Shown piece after piece: positions 48,435-59,110 of a stretch of DNA of 64,000 bases. How positions within the stretch are numbered: the stretch's first letter is position 1; each line of letters opens with the position of its first letter. The translations under genes and the position numbers were made by a program. Source of the stretch: Enoplolaimus lenunculus (lineage: Eukaryota; Nematoda; Enoplea; Enoplida; Thoracostomopsidae); assembly GCA_030248215.1 (NCBI GenBank), contig JASANG010001516.1, positions 1 to 64,000 on the forward strand. The letters are read 5' to 3'. Under the pieces are notes generated by a model. That model made no database searches, was not told the origin of the DNA, and was given only the letters and a program-made list of their open reading frames with translations.

Positions 48435-50170
48435 TCAATGATGCAGAACCGGAATTTTTAAGTTTTTGGAGCAAATTATTCGTGATCATTTGAATATTGA
48501 AAACTTTTTCTTTAAAAAACTGTTATTTCGAAATGACTGTTTTTGCTACGTACATATTAGATCAATTTTGTTAATAAACTTTTTCTGATGTGTTTTCGCA
48601 AAACTTGATGATAAAATGGCTGAACATTCGTCTAAGCCATTTTAGCAAGTTGCTAAAAAGTCCAATAGTATTTATCGGTAATGAATATTATTTCAAACTC
48701 CTGTTCCTGTTCCTATTCCGGCAAAATTAAGTTCATGTTGAAACACTGGAATTTGCCTATGCTCAAGCGAGTATACAAATGCCAGGGTGCAACTAGAATT
48801 CCGGTTCCGAAGGAAAACATAGTATGCTTAATTATCTGGTTTCGGTATTACCTCCTGTATTTTTTCACCAGAATTTTCCTGTATTTTCTGAAGTATTCAC
48901 AATTTAATTTGAAAAACTGTCAAAAACTGGGTCTGTCCTTTACTTCATGTATATATTCTAAATATTGCAATTTGCAGAGTTCCAACGGAATTCCGATTAT
49001 GGCCAAAACTCCGAAAAAATTTTGGGTTCGGACCCCGATTCCGGCTGGCTTCTATTCCGATGCCGGAATTCCGATTTTTCGGTTGAGTTTTTAAGCTGAT
49101 TGAACTAAAATTTTACCTATTTTTTCGTTTGTTTACAAATTTGTTTGTTTTTGTTACTAACTATTCTCAGTAGCAGAGTAAATTATTTCGCTGATTGTCA
49201 AAATGTGACTGCAACTGAAAAGACGCACGCAGTGATAGCTCCACTAGTTCTTAAATATAGCTCGATATTTGGTTCAACAGTATCCTTACTGTAGTGAGAA
49301 CGACGCTCCATTGAATTGGTTACTTTTCAAAAATCTGGTTCCTGTTATTTGTGATTTCATAAGACTTCGCATTTAAAGTTTTGAAATGTTCAAAATGCTA
49401 AACTGCATATAAACTTAAGGCCAAGTTGTTCCGGTGCTTTGAGAACTGCCAGGCTGCTCTTAAAATTGGCAGCCTTCCATTAATATCATAATTTTACAGG
49501 TTACTAGATCGCTAATACAGTCAGATATACAAGCAATTTTTACTGAAACAGTGAACAATACAGAAAGACTACTGCCACAAAAAGTCAAAAGTCATACACT
49601 TTAGTTTTTGATATAATTACAAAACCTAAATTCCGATTCAGTTTCCCGTTCCGACAAAAAAATTTGTTTCCGATTCCGCTTCCGACAAAATTTACTTCCG
49701 ATTGGAACCCTGGCAACTAGTAAAACTTATTGCCCGAAAATTTACAGCAAATCATTGAACTAGATTTTACGTCTGCTAAAATTGAGAACCTGAAATACAC
49801 CAAAAATATGTAACTTAAAAATATATATACGTAGTATATATTGCTAGCAATAGTAAATCTATATATTGCTTACAAACGAGTTTTACGGTAACATGTATTT
49901 CTCAGCTTCCGGTTTCGGACGCGATTTTTTGTAATTCGGTAGCATTCTGGTACATGCATATTAGAGATGTCCCGGTGCCGGGCACCACCCGCAGCACCGG
50001 GCCTAAAGCTCCGGCGCCGGTACGTTATTTGCCAGGGCCTGACCACCGTGGCCAGTTTTTAAATATATACAATCCTTAATTGATTTCGATGAAAAACAAT
50101 CCCATGATGCTCAATTCTCGTTTGAAAAATATATACGAAAATCACAAGAAATTAATGTACTTGGTACTTT

Positions 50171-50605
50171 TAAGGGGGGTAGGACAAAAACGCAACGCGT
50201 GCCGGATACATTCTTTTCTACAGAGAATGTACCCAGTTGCATACTCTTGTTGAAGTATATTTGCATCATCCACTCTTGATATTATCGAGAGTCGATAATG
50301 ACACTTTTTACAAGTGTGCAACTGAACACATTCTGTATAGAAAAGAATGTACGCGGCACGCGTTGCGTTTTTGGTCTACCCCCTTTATTTAGAGGTGGTA
50401 CAACCGGTGCGAACCATGGCACTGTATGTATGCTGTGCAAAACATGTTACCCTCATAGTTCAATTTAGGAATAGTCATGTGATAGCGACCCCCTATAACC
50501 CAGGAGGGTCGTCCAAAAACGCAACACCCGGAGGTACATTTTGTAACATGCTGGACCCCAAGAGTTGCACTTTGTTGCATTACGTATCCACTCTTGGTAT
50601 AACGA
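50171..50605. mobile_element. Two family F pieces end to end
   Basis: A right half ending ATCATCCACTCTTGATA (about 50277) is followed at once by another copy beginning GAGAGTCGATAATG and ending CACTCTTGG. Confidence 0.6.
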
Positions 50606-50629
50606 ATATCGCAGCACATGTTTGTCAGT

Positions 50630-50762
50630 CTAGGTAGGAACCAGAACTTCAGACCTTTCTACTAAGCAGCTATAAAAGTGGTTTATGTGTGGTTTCGAGC
50701 TAGCGACCTTTTGCGTGTCATGCAGACGCTGTTACCACAGCGCCACGTAACCCGCCTCTCAA
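50630..50762 (-). mobile_element. tRNA-derived SINE, copy 1 of a cluster
   Basis: Minus strand reads GGCGGGTTACGTGGCGCTGT (A box), then GGTCGCTAGCTCGAAACC (B box) and the tail AAAGGTCTGAAGTTCTGG. Confidence 0.65.
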
Positions 50763-50995
50763 ACTGCTTCTATCGTTGACTATTTTCGACCGTATGCTAC
50801 GTACCTAGCAAGCATACTATACAATTACAATGTGCATTGCATATATTGCATATGAACCAGGGCAAGCAAGTCTCACATGCTTATATGCCCCAATTTTCAA
50901 CTAGGCCGACCCTTGACCGTTCATCCTACTTTCGACTGGATACCGTATTCATAGCGTGGCAATTTGCCATTACGCTCACGACGTAGCCCCATGTT

Positions 50996-51141
50996 AGTCT
51001 GGGTTAGAACCGGGACGTCAGACCTTTTTACTAAGCAGCTGGAAAAGCGGGTCTACAGAGCGGAGATCAAACTTCAAGCTTGTAGTTCCTTAAGCGAACG
51101 CTCCAACACTACGCGACGGAACCCGTTTCTCCAACTACCTT
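50996..51141 (-). mobile_element. tRNA-derived SINE, copy 2 of the cluster
   Basis: Same order with a weaker head; tail AAAAGGTCTGACGTCCCGG shared with its neighbours. Confidence 0.6.
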
Positions 51142-51538
51142 TTATCATCGACTATATGTCGAACGTGTGCTGCCGGCTACGATACTATACAATGTGCATT
51201 GCATATGTTGCATATGCACCAGGACAGGCATGTCTCACATGCTTACAATGTTCATAGTTATCTTTACATGGGCTAACTTGGCCCCAGTTGGTACTGGTTC
51301 CGGTAAAAATTCTGACCCCGGGGCGACTCTAGCATATACACAGAAGGGCGACCAAATGGAAAATTTGGCATAAAGCATAGGAATATGCTTTTTACTAGAG
51401 GCTATCTACGAAGATACAGAGTAGTATGCTTGCGGCAGCATAGCATAGACGACATGTTCGTAGTCGCTGACCAAAGCAGTAAGAGACAGGTTGCTTAGCT
51501 TACTGATGGACTATTCATATCAATCCTGCTGAGCGATA

Positions 51539-51685
51539 TCAGTCTAGGTAGGAACCGGGACATCAGACCTTTCTACTAGCCGCTGGAAAAGAGGGCTTCT
51601 GGAGCTGGTATCGAACTCTCAGTCTATGAATACTTAAGCGAACACTCTACCACTGCGCTACGTAGCCCGCCTCTCCAACTGCGTT
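51539..51685 (-). mobile_element. tRNA-derived SINE, copy 3 of the cluster (best head)
   Basis: Minus strand: TAGCGCAGTGGTAGAG (A box) and GAGTTCGATACC (B box) are both near perfect, then the shared tail AAAGGTCTGATGTCCCGG. The stems are not good enough for a functional tRNA. Confidence 0.7.
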
Positions 51686-53063
51686 TTTCGTCAACTATAT
51701 GTGTCGACCGTACAACCCAATGTGCATTGCATTTATTGCATATGTACCAAGACAAGCATGTGTCAATTGCTTACAAGCGATAGTATAGCTTGACACTTTT
51801 AAAATCAATCAGAACCAACCGCAATGTATTCTTGGGTAAAACTCAAACACGGAAGTACCACGGCATGGCACAAGTAATACAAATGCCGGAGTTCTTATAA
51901 GGCATAAAAACGCAGAAAAACAGCAGCTAAAAGCAAAACGACGTAGTTCCCTGGCATTACTGTTGACAGAGAATCTGACGGACATGGCCTATGGTATCGA
52001 AACCCCGTAAGAAGGCCCGATCATCGTTCTCAAGTCCAAATACTCACAACCAAACAAATTAAGACACTAGCTAAGTACGCTAAAACCATTGATGGAAAGC
52101 ACTTGTCAGCTCTAATTTTCCTTTGGTTTGCATCAAAACACTGATTAGTGAAAACAGATTTTAATCACATATAACAAAAAATACGCTTATTCTAATAATT
52201 TCTCATCAGTTGTGTACTTAGATAGTTCGAACCTAATCTGCGTATGGCTCGAAACTCTCGACTTTTCGACTTTAAACCTTTAGTCTGAATTAAATGCAAA
52301 ATCGACAACGAACGTAAACAGACTGGAATGAATTATAGCGAACTAATGGTGTGATGGTGATGTCTTGTCCACGGTAAAAGTAAATTTCTGACTGCGGTTT
52401 TCTTTGCTGTGGCGATTTAAATTTTGGTCGTTTTGCGTTTTGCAATAAACACGCCTATAAACTAAAAAGATACCTGTTTTTAGAACGCAAAAGATCAACA
52501 CCGTTCGATATAGCTGTGTATTGTATTGTGTTCAATAACATTTGAAAGCGTTTGAGTTTCTGTCCATAAATTTTATTAGCCCGATTAGTTCAGCAGTCGG
52601 CTAACACTGAAACTTATAAAATTTAGATAAGAAGTAAAGTATACAATCAGTGGAGATCAACATAACCCGAAAATTCAACGATTTTTGGTATTCACAGATT
52701 GGAATCATGATTATTAAGAGATCATTTGAGAGTTGGGATTGTTCTGAAATAACCTATATGCATAAATGCGTTATTTTTAGTTGCCTTTGGCCGGATGCCA
52801 CATGAATTATTTTGCTAGTACTCTAAACTACCACCATTTTCTATATACACATTTTAGACACGGTCACAACCCAACGTTTTGTGCGATTTTTTAGACTAAA
52901 GTAAAGTGTAAAATTTCATTCAAATTAATAACTTCTATGGGTACGTTTTAAACTTACCAAACGGATTGCAACAGAATATATAAATTCTTTAGCAGAGCAA
53001 GATGCAAACTTTCGTATCGCGATTGCTGCCCAGACAGATTTAAGACCAAATTTGGACATTTAT

Positions 53064-53187
53064 ACACTGTAATTAGGGATAATTGAAATTTATGAACTCT
53101 TATCCCTAATAAGAGTCTGTAAGCGGATAGAGCCCCTAAACCCAAATTAGAGTCCATAAATTTCAATTATCTCTAATTGTAGCGTAT
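53064..53187. mobile_element. Small palindromic MITE
   Basis: ACACTGTAATTAGGGATAAT and AATTATCTCTAATTGTAGCG form a long stem through AATTGAAATTTATG / CATAAATTTCAATT; TA-rich flanks. Confidence 0.6.
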
Positions 53188-53915
53188 AAATGACTAGAGG
53201 ACGAAATAAACTTGAGTTAGAAACCTTAAAGCGTACTTAAGTTTTGAAAGTAACATTCCAATGTATATATAAACCTTGCATTATCGCTCAAGCTTTTGAT
53301 GCAAGGTAAAAATGTTTAATTCAACGAATAGTTGCAATTACGGATATATCAGTAAGGAAGGGTGACGGCGGGCTGGTTGAAAATAAATAACGGTCCGTAA
53401 CCGAATAACAAGGGGGGACCCTCTGGAGAGGTCAAATAAATATATATCAGTTCCCCCTCTTATTCGGGTCACTACAGTAATTATAAAGATTTTGTCCCAA
53501 CTTTTGATGATGTTTTATTTTGCTTGCAACACAATTTAGGCGTGCAAACATTCACCGGGCTTTTTAAAATTTTTAAAAGAAAATAAGCGGATGCATTGAA
53601 ATTTTATGATTTTGAATGAATTTCGTAATTTTATTTCATGTTTCGAGTAATTGCAGCATATCCTTAATGAAAAACTGTCCGATATATTCGTGATTATTTT
53701 GAACGCAAAATTAGCACAATTTCCGTTATTTCTCTAAAATAGAAACAGAAACGAAAACCAATTTTCACTGGTAACGGATATCCGGTTTTACCCTAGTGGT
53801 TACAAAAACACTCTGAGTTGCACCTAATTTCACTTTGGCGTTCTGGTTTTGAGCCCTGTTAAACTGAGGACACCGTATAAATTTTTTACACCCACGTACT
53901 CACAATAACTTGGAT

Positions 53916-54095
53916 GGCCCATGTACACAACAGAGCTGGAACGTTCTCCTGTGGGGTTGTATGTAAAGAGTCAGCTTAGACTAACTTTTTTGCTTAGGCT
54001 TAGGCTAAGGAATATGGTCATCTTTACGCTTTGGCTTAGGCTTTATGCTTAATAGGCTTTGAAATCTGGTTTTACTACTGTTCACGCCGATCCCT
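53916..54095 (+). mobile_element. TTAGGC-core MITE, family B variant, right end lost
   Basis: Left end GGCCCATGTACACAACAG, TTAGGC tract, then AATATGGTCATC; the right TIR is cut short near TTCACGCCGATCC. Confidence 0.7.
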
Positions 54096-54882
54096 AAGGT
54101 GGTTTTCGAAATCAGAAATTTTGAAATATTTATATTTATAATCGATTCTATTAAGTAGTTTTTCTATTGCAACTAAATACAATTGTCGGAAGTTTTACTG
54201 AATATATTTTTGTCACAGTGTGACGAAAACGATTGCTAATTTAACATCAACATTCTAAAACACTTTTTACTCACTATTCAATTATTATACTGAGCAGGAG
54301 TAAAAACAAAACACAGTGGTTCGAGCGGCTTCGAGGTCATGAAATTGTGTTGTTCTGTGAAAATATTTTTACCTGTGTGTCAAATTTCGGATATAATTTG
54401 TATTTTTTTGAAAACTATAAATATGCAACTAAAAAACTTTTTGGAAAAAAATAACGCCAGTTTTTGAGCAAAAAATTAAGAATTTACACTGCGAACGCAT
54501 ATGCGATCAGCAGGTATTTTACTGAGGAAGCGAGTTATAATATACAGTAAAATGTTCAATATTGGTCACCCGAGATCATTTTTTTTGAAAAAATTTGAAT
54601 CTTTTCTATTGAGAAAATATTCGCGTACAAATGATGCTTAATTTTTCGTCGTAAATATTGTGTGAAAATATATAGGAATCTTTAGTTTTGTGTTTTTAAC
54701 CTAAATTTTGAATCTGAACTCAAATAAATTATACATTCGTCACAAAGTAAAATTTTCTCGAATTTTCATGTGCTTTCAAACATGTAAAATTGATTTTGTA
54801 TTAGGCGCTGGTAAAGCTATGTGTCGAGAGCTTTGTTAACCCTCAACGGCCCGGCAAAATTTTCACCTTAATCAGCCCAACG

Positions 54883-54898
54883 GTCTACATATGTAGAC
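54883..54898. repeat. piggyBac subterminal palindrome, left copy
   Basis: GTCTACATATGTAGAC is a perfect 16-base palindrome. It occurs three times inside the element: here, at 56274-56289 and at 56451-56466. Repeated subterminal palindromes are likely transposase-binding sites. Confidence 0.7.
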
Positions 54899-56273
54899 AA
54901 CACAACTAGCGTTAGTTTTGGCATATCTCAGGGTGCTCTCCTCCTTTAACTGGCTTGAGACAGTCAGAACTAGTGTTCTGGCGGAGTTCCACCCGCTCCC
55001 CGTCCAGCCTCCCACTGCGGGCGCGTTGTCCAGTTAAGCACAGTCGTTGCACGTTATGGTGCGATTCATGTGGTCCTTGCACACTCGTTTTCCACATGAC
55101 GAACAGCTCAATCTCGTAGATTTGCGACAACTTGTGACCTGACATTTGGTCGGTTTACCAGATGTAGAAGGTTCGTTTCGCTTTTGAGGCAGCCCGTAAG
55201 CCATAAATGAATCCTTTGATTTTGCGTAAATTTTTTCACTACTGTAACGTTTGGTCATATTGTCTTGCGCTAGTTGTTCGGCTACTTTTTTCATGAAAAC
55301 ATTGCGTGACTTTTGATATCCGTTCAGTTTCATGACAATGAATGCGTTGTGCAACGGTACTTAGCAGGTTTCGCCGGCATGTACGCACGCCCCGGTGCAT
55401 ATCCTCTATACCCGTAGAGCTGTTCATCTACTGTAAGTGATTCGGACGGTATATAATGAAGACGTAAGTTGGACTGAAATAGGTCCCAAACATCTCGTAT
55501 AGCAGCCATTTTGTCACTTTTTTGACGCTCCCGGCGAGTCAGTTTGTTGTCGAATGTTACATTTTCCAGCAACTGTTTCATTCTGTTTTGTGACAGCGCG
55601 CAGCGGTAAAAGGGCCTGCTGTTGTTTTTGGTGAATAGTGAAGCCACTGGAGACATGTTATCGCGATCTGCACCAGCTCTGATTACCACCCCAAGCCAAG
55701 CTTTCAGCTCGCACATTGGTAGCGTTGAAAAATTGCGCGCCCGCAGTCGCCTACTAGTGAGTCGCTGAATTGTATGTAAAATGGGCTCGTTTATATAAAG
55801 ATAAAATGCTTGTGACTCTGTTGTAGGGTTTACTGCAGTGCCTTCGCGAAAGCTAATTATATTTCTAGCTAACGCACGGACAGGCGGTGTTGTAGAATGC
55901 CACTCAACACCCGTCGCTGACAAAAACACATTACTTCCACTAGAAGTCTCGTCCATATCGCTCAACTCACTACTAGATGCGTCCGATTGTTTTTGTAATT
56001 CACCATCACTATCTTGCTCATAAATAGCAGCCTCTTCACTACTGCATTGACCTAACTCAACTGATTCTGAGTCGTCATTTGAACTATTGTCGTCCGGTTT
56101 GTCATCTTCTGTCTCTGAATCACTTGGTTCTAATACACGTCGTACGACCTCAGTCAAAGATAATTTATGCAAACCTGACATTTCCCTGACTTTACCTCAC
56201 CATACAAAACCGTGTGTAAGAACAAAACGTTCCAATTCTTGTCAAAACTCAAACTATGATCAAATCAACATCT

Positions 56274-56289
56274 GTCTACATATGTAGAC
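56274..56289. repeat. piggyBac subterminal palindrome, inner right copy
   Basis: Same 16-base palindrome, lying between the transposase start and the right end, so it could also sit in the promoter of the element. Confidence 0.7.
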
Positions 56290-56450
56290 GGTCGGGTTAT
56301 ATAGGTATATGACTCACTGTACAGCAAACTTTTGTTCCCACAATGCTATAAGTTTTTTATACTACTATAACAGAATAATTATCGATGGAAATTAAACAAT
56401 AGATTCTTAACTATAGCACCTGCCGAACAATCAATTGTCGAACTGGTTAT

Positions 56451-56466
56451 GTCTACATATGTAGAC
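56451..56466. repeat. piggyBac subterminal palindrome, right end copy
   Basis: Third copy, about 17 bases from the right end of the element. Confidence 0.7.
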
Positions 56467-56649
56467 TGTCGGGCCATTGAGGGTTAAAGCGTTTATTAGT
56501 GAAATGCAAGGCAAAAAATTTGACACACCGCTTTTATAGCCCAATTACTTTGAAATTTGGCTTTTAAATATTTTTCTTCCGCAAGCTTAGAATGGCGCTA
56601 TACCTTTGATGACGTCCAGCGCCTTTTGTCCTTGTCAGGCACCGTCCGT

Positions 56650-56712
56650 CACAGTACGTCACCTTGCGGTATCGTACGTGAATTACTCACGTAAGATACC
56701 GTACGGTGACGG
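56650..56712. repeat. CGGTGACG palindromic repeat
   Basis: GTCACAGTACGTCACC / CCGTACGGTGAC and the inner GCGGTATCGTACGTGA / TCACGTAAGATACCG arms form a hairpin, followed by further GACGG words. Confidence 0.55.
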
Positions 56713-57135
56713 AAGGCGCCAAACGGCATAGGACGACTCCGGATGGCGACGGACAGTATCGAACGGTACCAGACAGCGCTGCACGACAACGATAGCGCCA
56801 CTCTCAGTTTTAGGTTTTTGGAAAAGGACACATAGGTTAAGCTTTTGCCTGTTATCCTGAGTCTAAGCGTTTACTTTAAATGGGAAAAAGTGTACAGGAA
56901 CTTAAAGATTTGTTGACATACATGTATTTACCGGATGAAAAATAAATTTCAGACTGTTGGCAATGTTGAAAATTTTTTCTACGTATACCTGAACTGCTGT
57001 GTTAAGCTAAACTATATGACGAACACCAAAATCACAGCGTGTACGCAAGATATTGTAAATCCTGCATAACTATTGTTTAACCAGAACAATTGTTATTTTA
57101 GTATCTTAGTGGTAAATCAGCCGTTATTTTAACTG

Positions 57136-57387
57136 CACTGTAAATTCCAGTGAGTTCATTTTAACTCACAATGTGTTGAATCACTCAGTCTGAGTTACGA
57201 CTATCAGAACACACCATTTTGAGTTGATCCAATTCATTCTGAGATAATTAATCAACTCTACCAGAGTCATCTCAACTCAAAATGAGAATTAACTCAAATG
57301 AGACTGAGTTAATGTTTATTGATAATAATTCAGAAATAACTAACTCGCTAGCTGAATTGATTAATCAACTCTTTGGAATTTACAGTG
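57136..57387. mobile_element. Palindromic GAGTTGA MITE (family D)
   Basis: Same ends and internal order as the copy at 30194, with mismatches throughout. Confidence 0.75.
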
Positions 57388-57443
57388 TGCAGTGCGAAGT
57401 GATAGTTGATATTCACAACAATTTAATTATCAACTCAGACAAG

Positions 57444-57597
57444 GGCCAATGTAAAGTACAGCGGTGGAACAGTATTATAAGCTTATTCCTAAGCCTAAGC
57501 CTATGCCTAAGCCAATCAAAAAATAGTCTAAAACTTAGCTTATTCTATTCTACTCCCACAGAAAAACGTTCCGCCCCTGATCTTTAATACATGGGCT
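57444..57597 (-). mobile_element. TTAGGC-core MITE, family B, short core
   Basis: GGCCAATGTAAAG ... TCTTTAATACATGGGC with only a few CCTAAG units. Confidence 0.75.
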
Positions 57598-57745
57598 AGG
57601 GCAAGTAAGAATTTTGGGCTCGGCATATGTTCGTGTGTAGTCAAGTGGCAATAAAATATGGAAAATTTAAAATTTTCAAAATCAAATACAAACGGCAGAT
57701 GCACAAATACCTGTTGAAATTTAAATTGTTTTTGCAGCATGAAAA

Positions 57746-57960
57746 GTTAAGCTCTATGCACACGTACAGGTATTTGCAGCAAAAACATGCACATGCAACA
57801 AGTGCAAGTTTGGTCACAAAACAGCTTTGAAGTTCATGCAGCTGCAAATTATTTACTGGAATTAATTCGCGCTATTAAATTTAATTCGCAAATGTGAACG
57901 CAGTTCAAAATCGCTTGAATTTCTTGCACCTGCATTTTCATTGGCCAATCCGAAGACATG
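57746..57960. mobile_element. Family G MITE, left part
   Basis: TTAAGCTCTATGCACACGTA, then TTTGCAGCAAAAACATGCAC and GCAGCTGCAAATTATT; the right end is not clear. Confidence 0.6.
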
Positions 57961-58195
57961 TTGTTTAGTGCTTCTGAATTAATTCAGACTTTTTGAATTT
58001 ATTCAAGAAGCTTGAATTAATTGAAATATCAAACTTGTTTAATGTTTTCCGGTGTACGGCGATTGTTACGGTGCTTGTTTTTCATTATTAAGATCTGAAT
58101 AGAAATTGTATCGCATGAAAGCGTTTTCAAGTCAAGAAATTTCGAGTAGAGCTTTATTTTTGCGTGAATGTTTCTGGTTCTTTGTTCAAAAATTT

Positions 58196-58487
58196 ACTCG
58201 AAGAACTTGCATCTGCAAATAATTCATAATGAATATAAGCAAAGAACGAATTCATAGGCATGAATAGCATTGCAAGTCGAATTCAGTCATCAGCGTTGGC
58301 TGAACTGATAATTTATAGCTTATAAATGATATTTATTGAAGTCGTTTGCAAAATATTCATAGAAATTCATGTCAAAATTCGGAATAAAAATGAGGTTTCC
58401 TTGCAAATATTTGCAGCTGCAAGATACTCTTGCAAATTGCAGCTGCAAGTTCTCACTGCAAAAACTCGCTCGTGTAAATAGGGCTTT
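58196..58487. mobile_element. Family G MITE, right part
   Basis: ACTTGCATCTGCAAATAATT through AAAAACTCGCTCGTGTAAAT and AGGGCTTTA; the left boundary is a guess. Confidence 0.5.
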
Positions 58488-58854
58488 ATGTTTCGATGAC
58501 AACGCGTCGAACATTATTAATATTGAATTCAACATTTTCAATTGATATTTTATGAATACCAACAACAACCCGATTCTTTTTTAATCCTAAAATTCAGACT
58601 TTATATTCAAAACGAAGTTTTTGAGCAACTTCCGAGAATGATAATCGTAGTGCATTTTAATTGGTCAATCCAATTGTCCAATCATAAAATATCTAAAAAA
58701 TTTGCTTAAAATGCAACTGAAATTGTAAACATCCGGAATTTGTGTCAACTCTTCAACGATCCTGAGTCGCTGGACAATTCGTCGCTCGACAATGTAATAA
58801 ACCTATAAGCCTATTAAATATAGGTAGTCGACAAATTGTCGAGTCGCCAAGACG

Positions 58855-59000
58855 GGCTCGTAGCCAAACGAGTGTCAAGTGAGGCTCAGCCCACTGGAAA
58901 AATTTTAACCTTGCTTGTAAGTCAACGAAAACCCTTGCATGCTCCTTGCATTTTTTAACGCCCCCCCCTCAGAAAGGTGAGCTGGCTGGGCTACGAGTCT
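58855..59000. mobile_element. Family H repeat, inverted
   Basis: GGGCTCGTAGCCAAACG ... GGTGAGCTGGCTGGGCTACG, inverse order of the copy at 36598; ends ~110 bases before the ShKT gene start. Confidence 0.65.
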
Positions 59001-59079
59001 GCGACAATACTTCAGATTACAAGTTGTTAGTTGACGAGTTGACGGGTGGCGAATTGTCTCGATACCATTTGAATATTTT

Positions 59080-59087
59080 TATAAATA
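59080..59087 (+). promoter_or_regulatory. TATA-like box before the ShKT gene
   Basis: TATAAATA lies 31 bases before the ATG at 59111. If it is a real TATA box the 5' UTR would be almost absent, so an upstream leader exon is also possible. Confidence 0.25.
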
Positions 59088-59110
59088 GATACAGTGTATA
59101 GCGCATAATT

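Larger units (their letters stand above)
54840..56483 (-). mobile_element. piggyBac-type transposon, internally deleted
   Basis: TTAA on both sides (54836-54839, 56484-56487) and 14-bp ends CCCTCAACGGCCCG / CGGGCCATTGAGGG mark a piggyBac insertion. The minus-strand frame 56181-55330 encodes an acidic N-terminus and the start of the DDE domain, including the first catalytic Asp (SLTVDEQLYGYRGY). The next piece, frame 55354-55034, is already the C-terminal part (HNAFIVMKLNGY) and the Cys-rich finger (CRKSTRLSCSSCGKRVC). The middle of the catalytic domain, with the other two Asp, is missing and the frames do not match, so the copy is non-autonomous. The total is about 390 codons against the 550-600 usual for the family. 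Confidence 0.93.
48435..59110. other. Gene-poor 10.7-kb spacer between divergent ATP1B and ShKT genes
   Basis: Contains GTTCCT/TTCCGA-rich repeat to about 49730, a CCGGTGCCGGGC patch near 49976-50035, family F pieces, three SINEs, the piggyBac copy and several MITEs. 51800-53040 and 53200-53900 look unique and AT-rich with no supported gene. Confidence 0.6.

Noticed and set aside
51600-51680. A functional tRNA gene on the minus strand
   Set aside because: A and B boxes are good, but the stems do not pair well and the copy shares a SINE tail with two neighbours.
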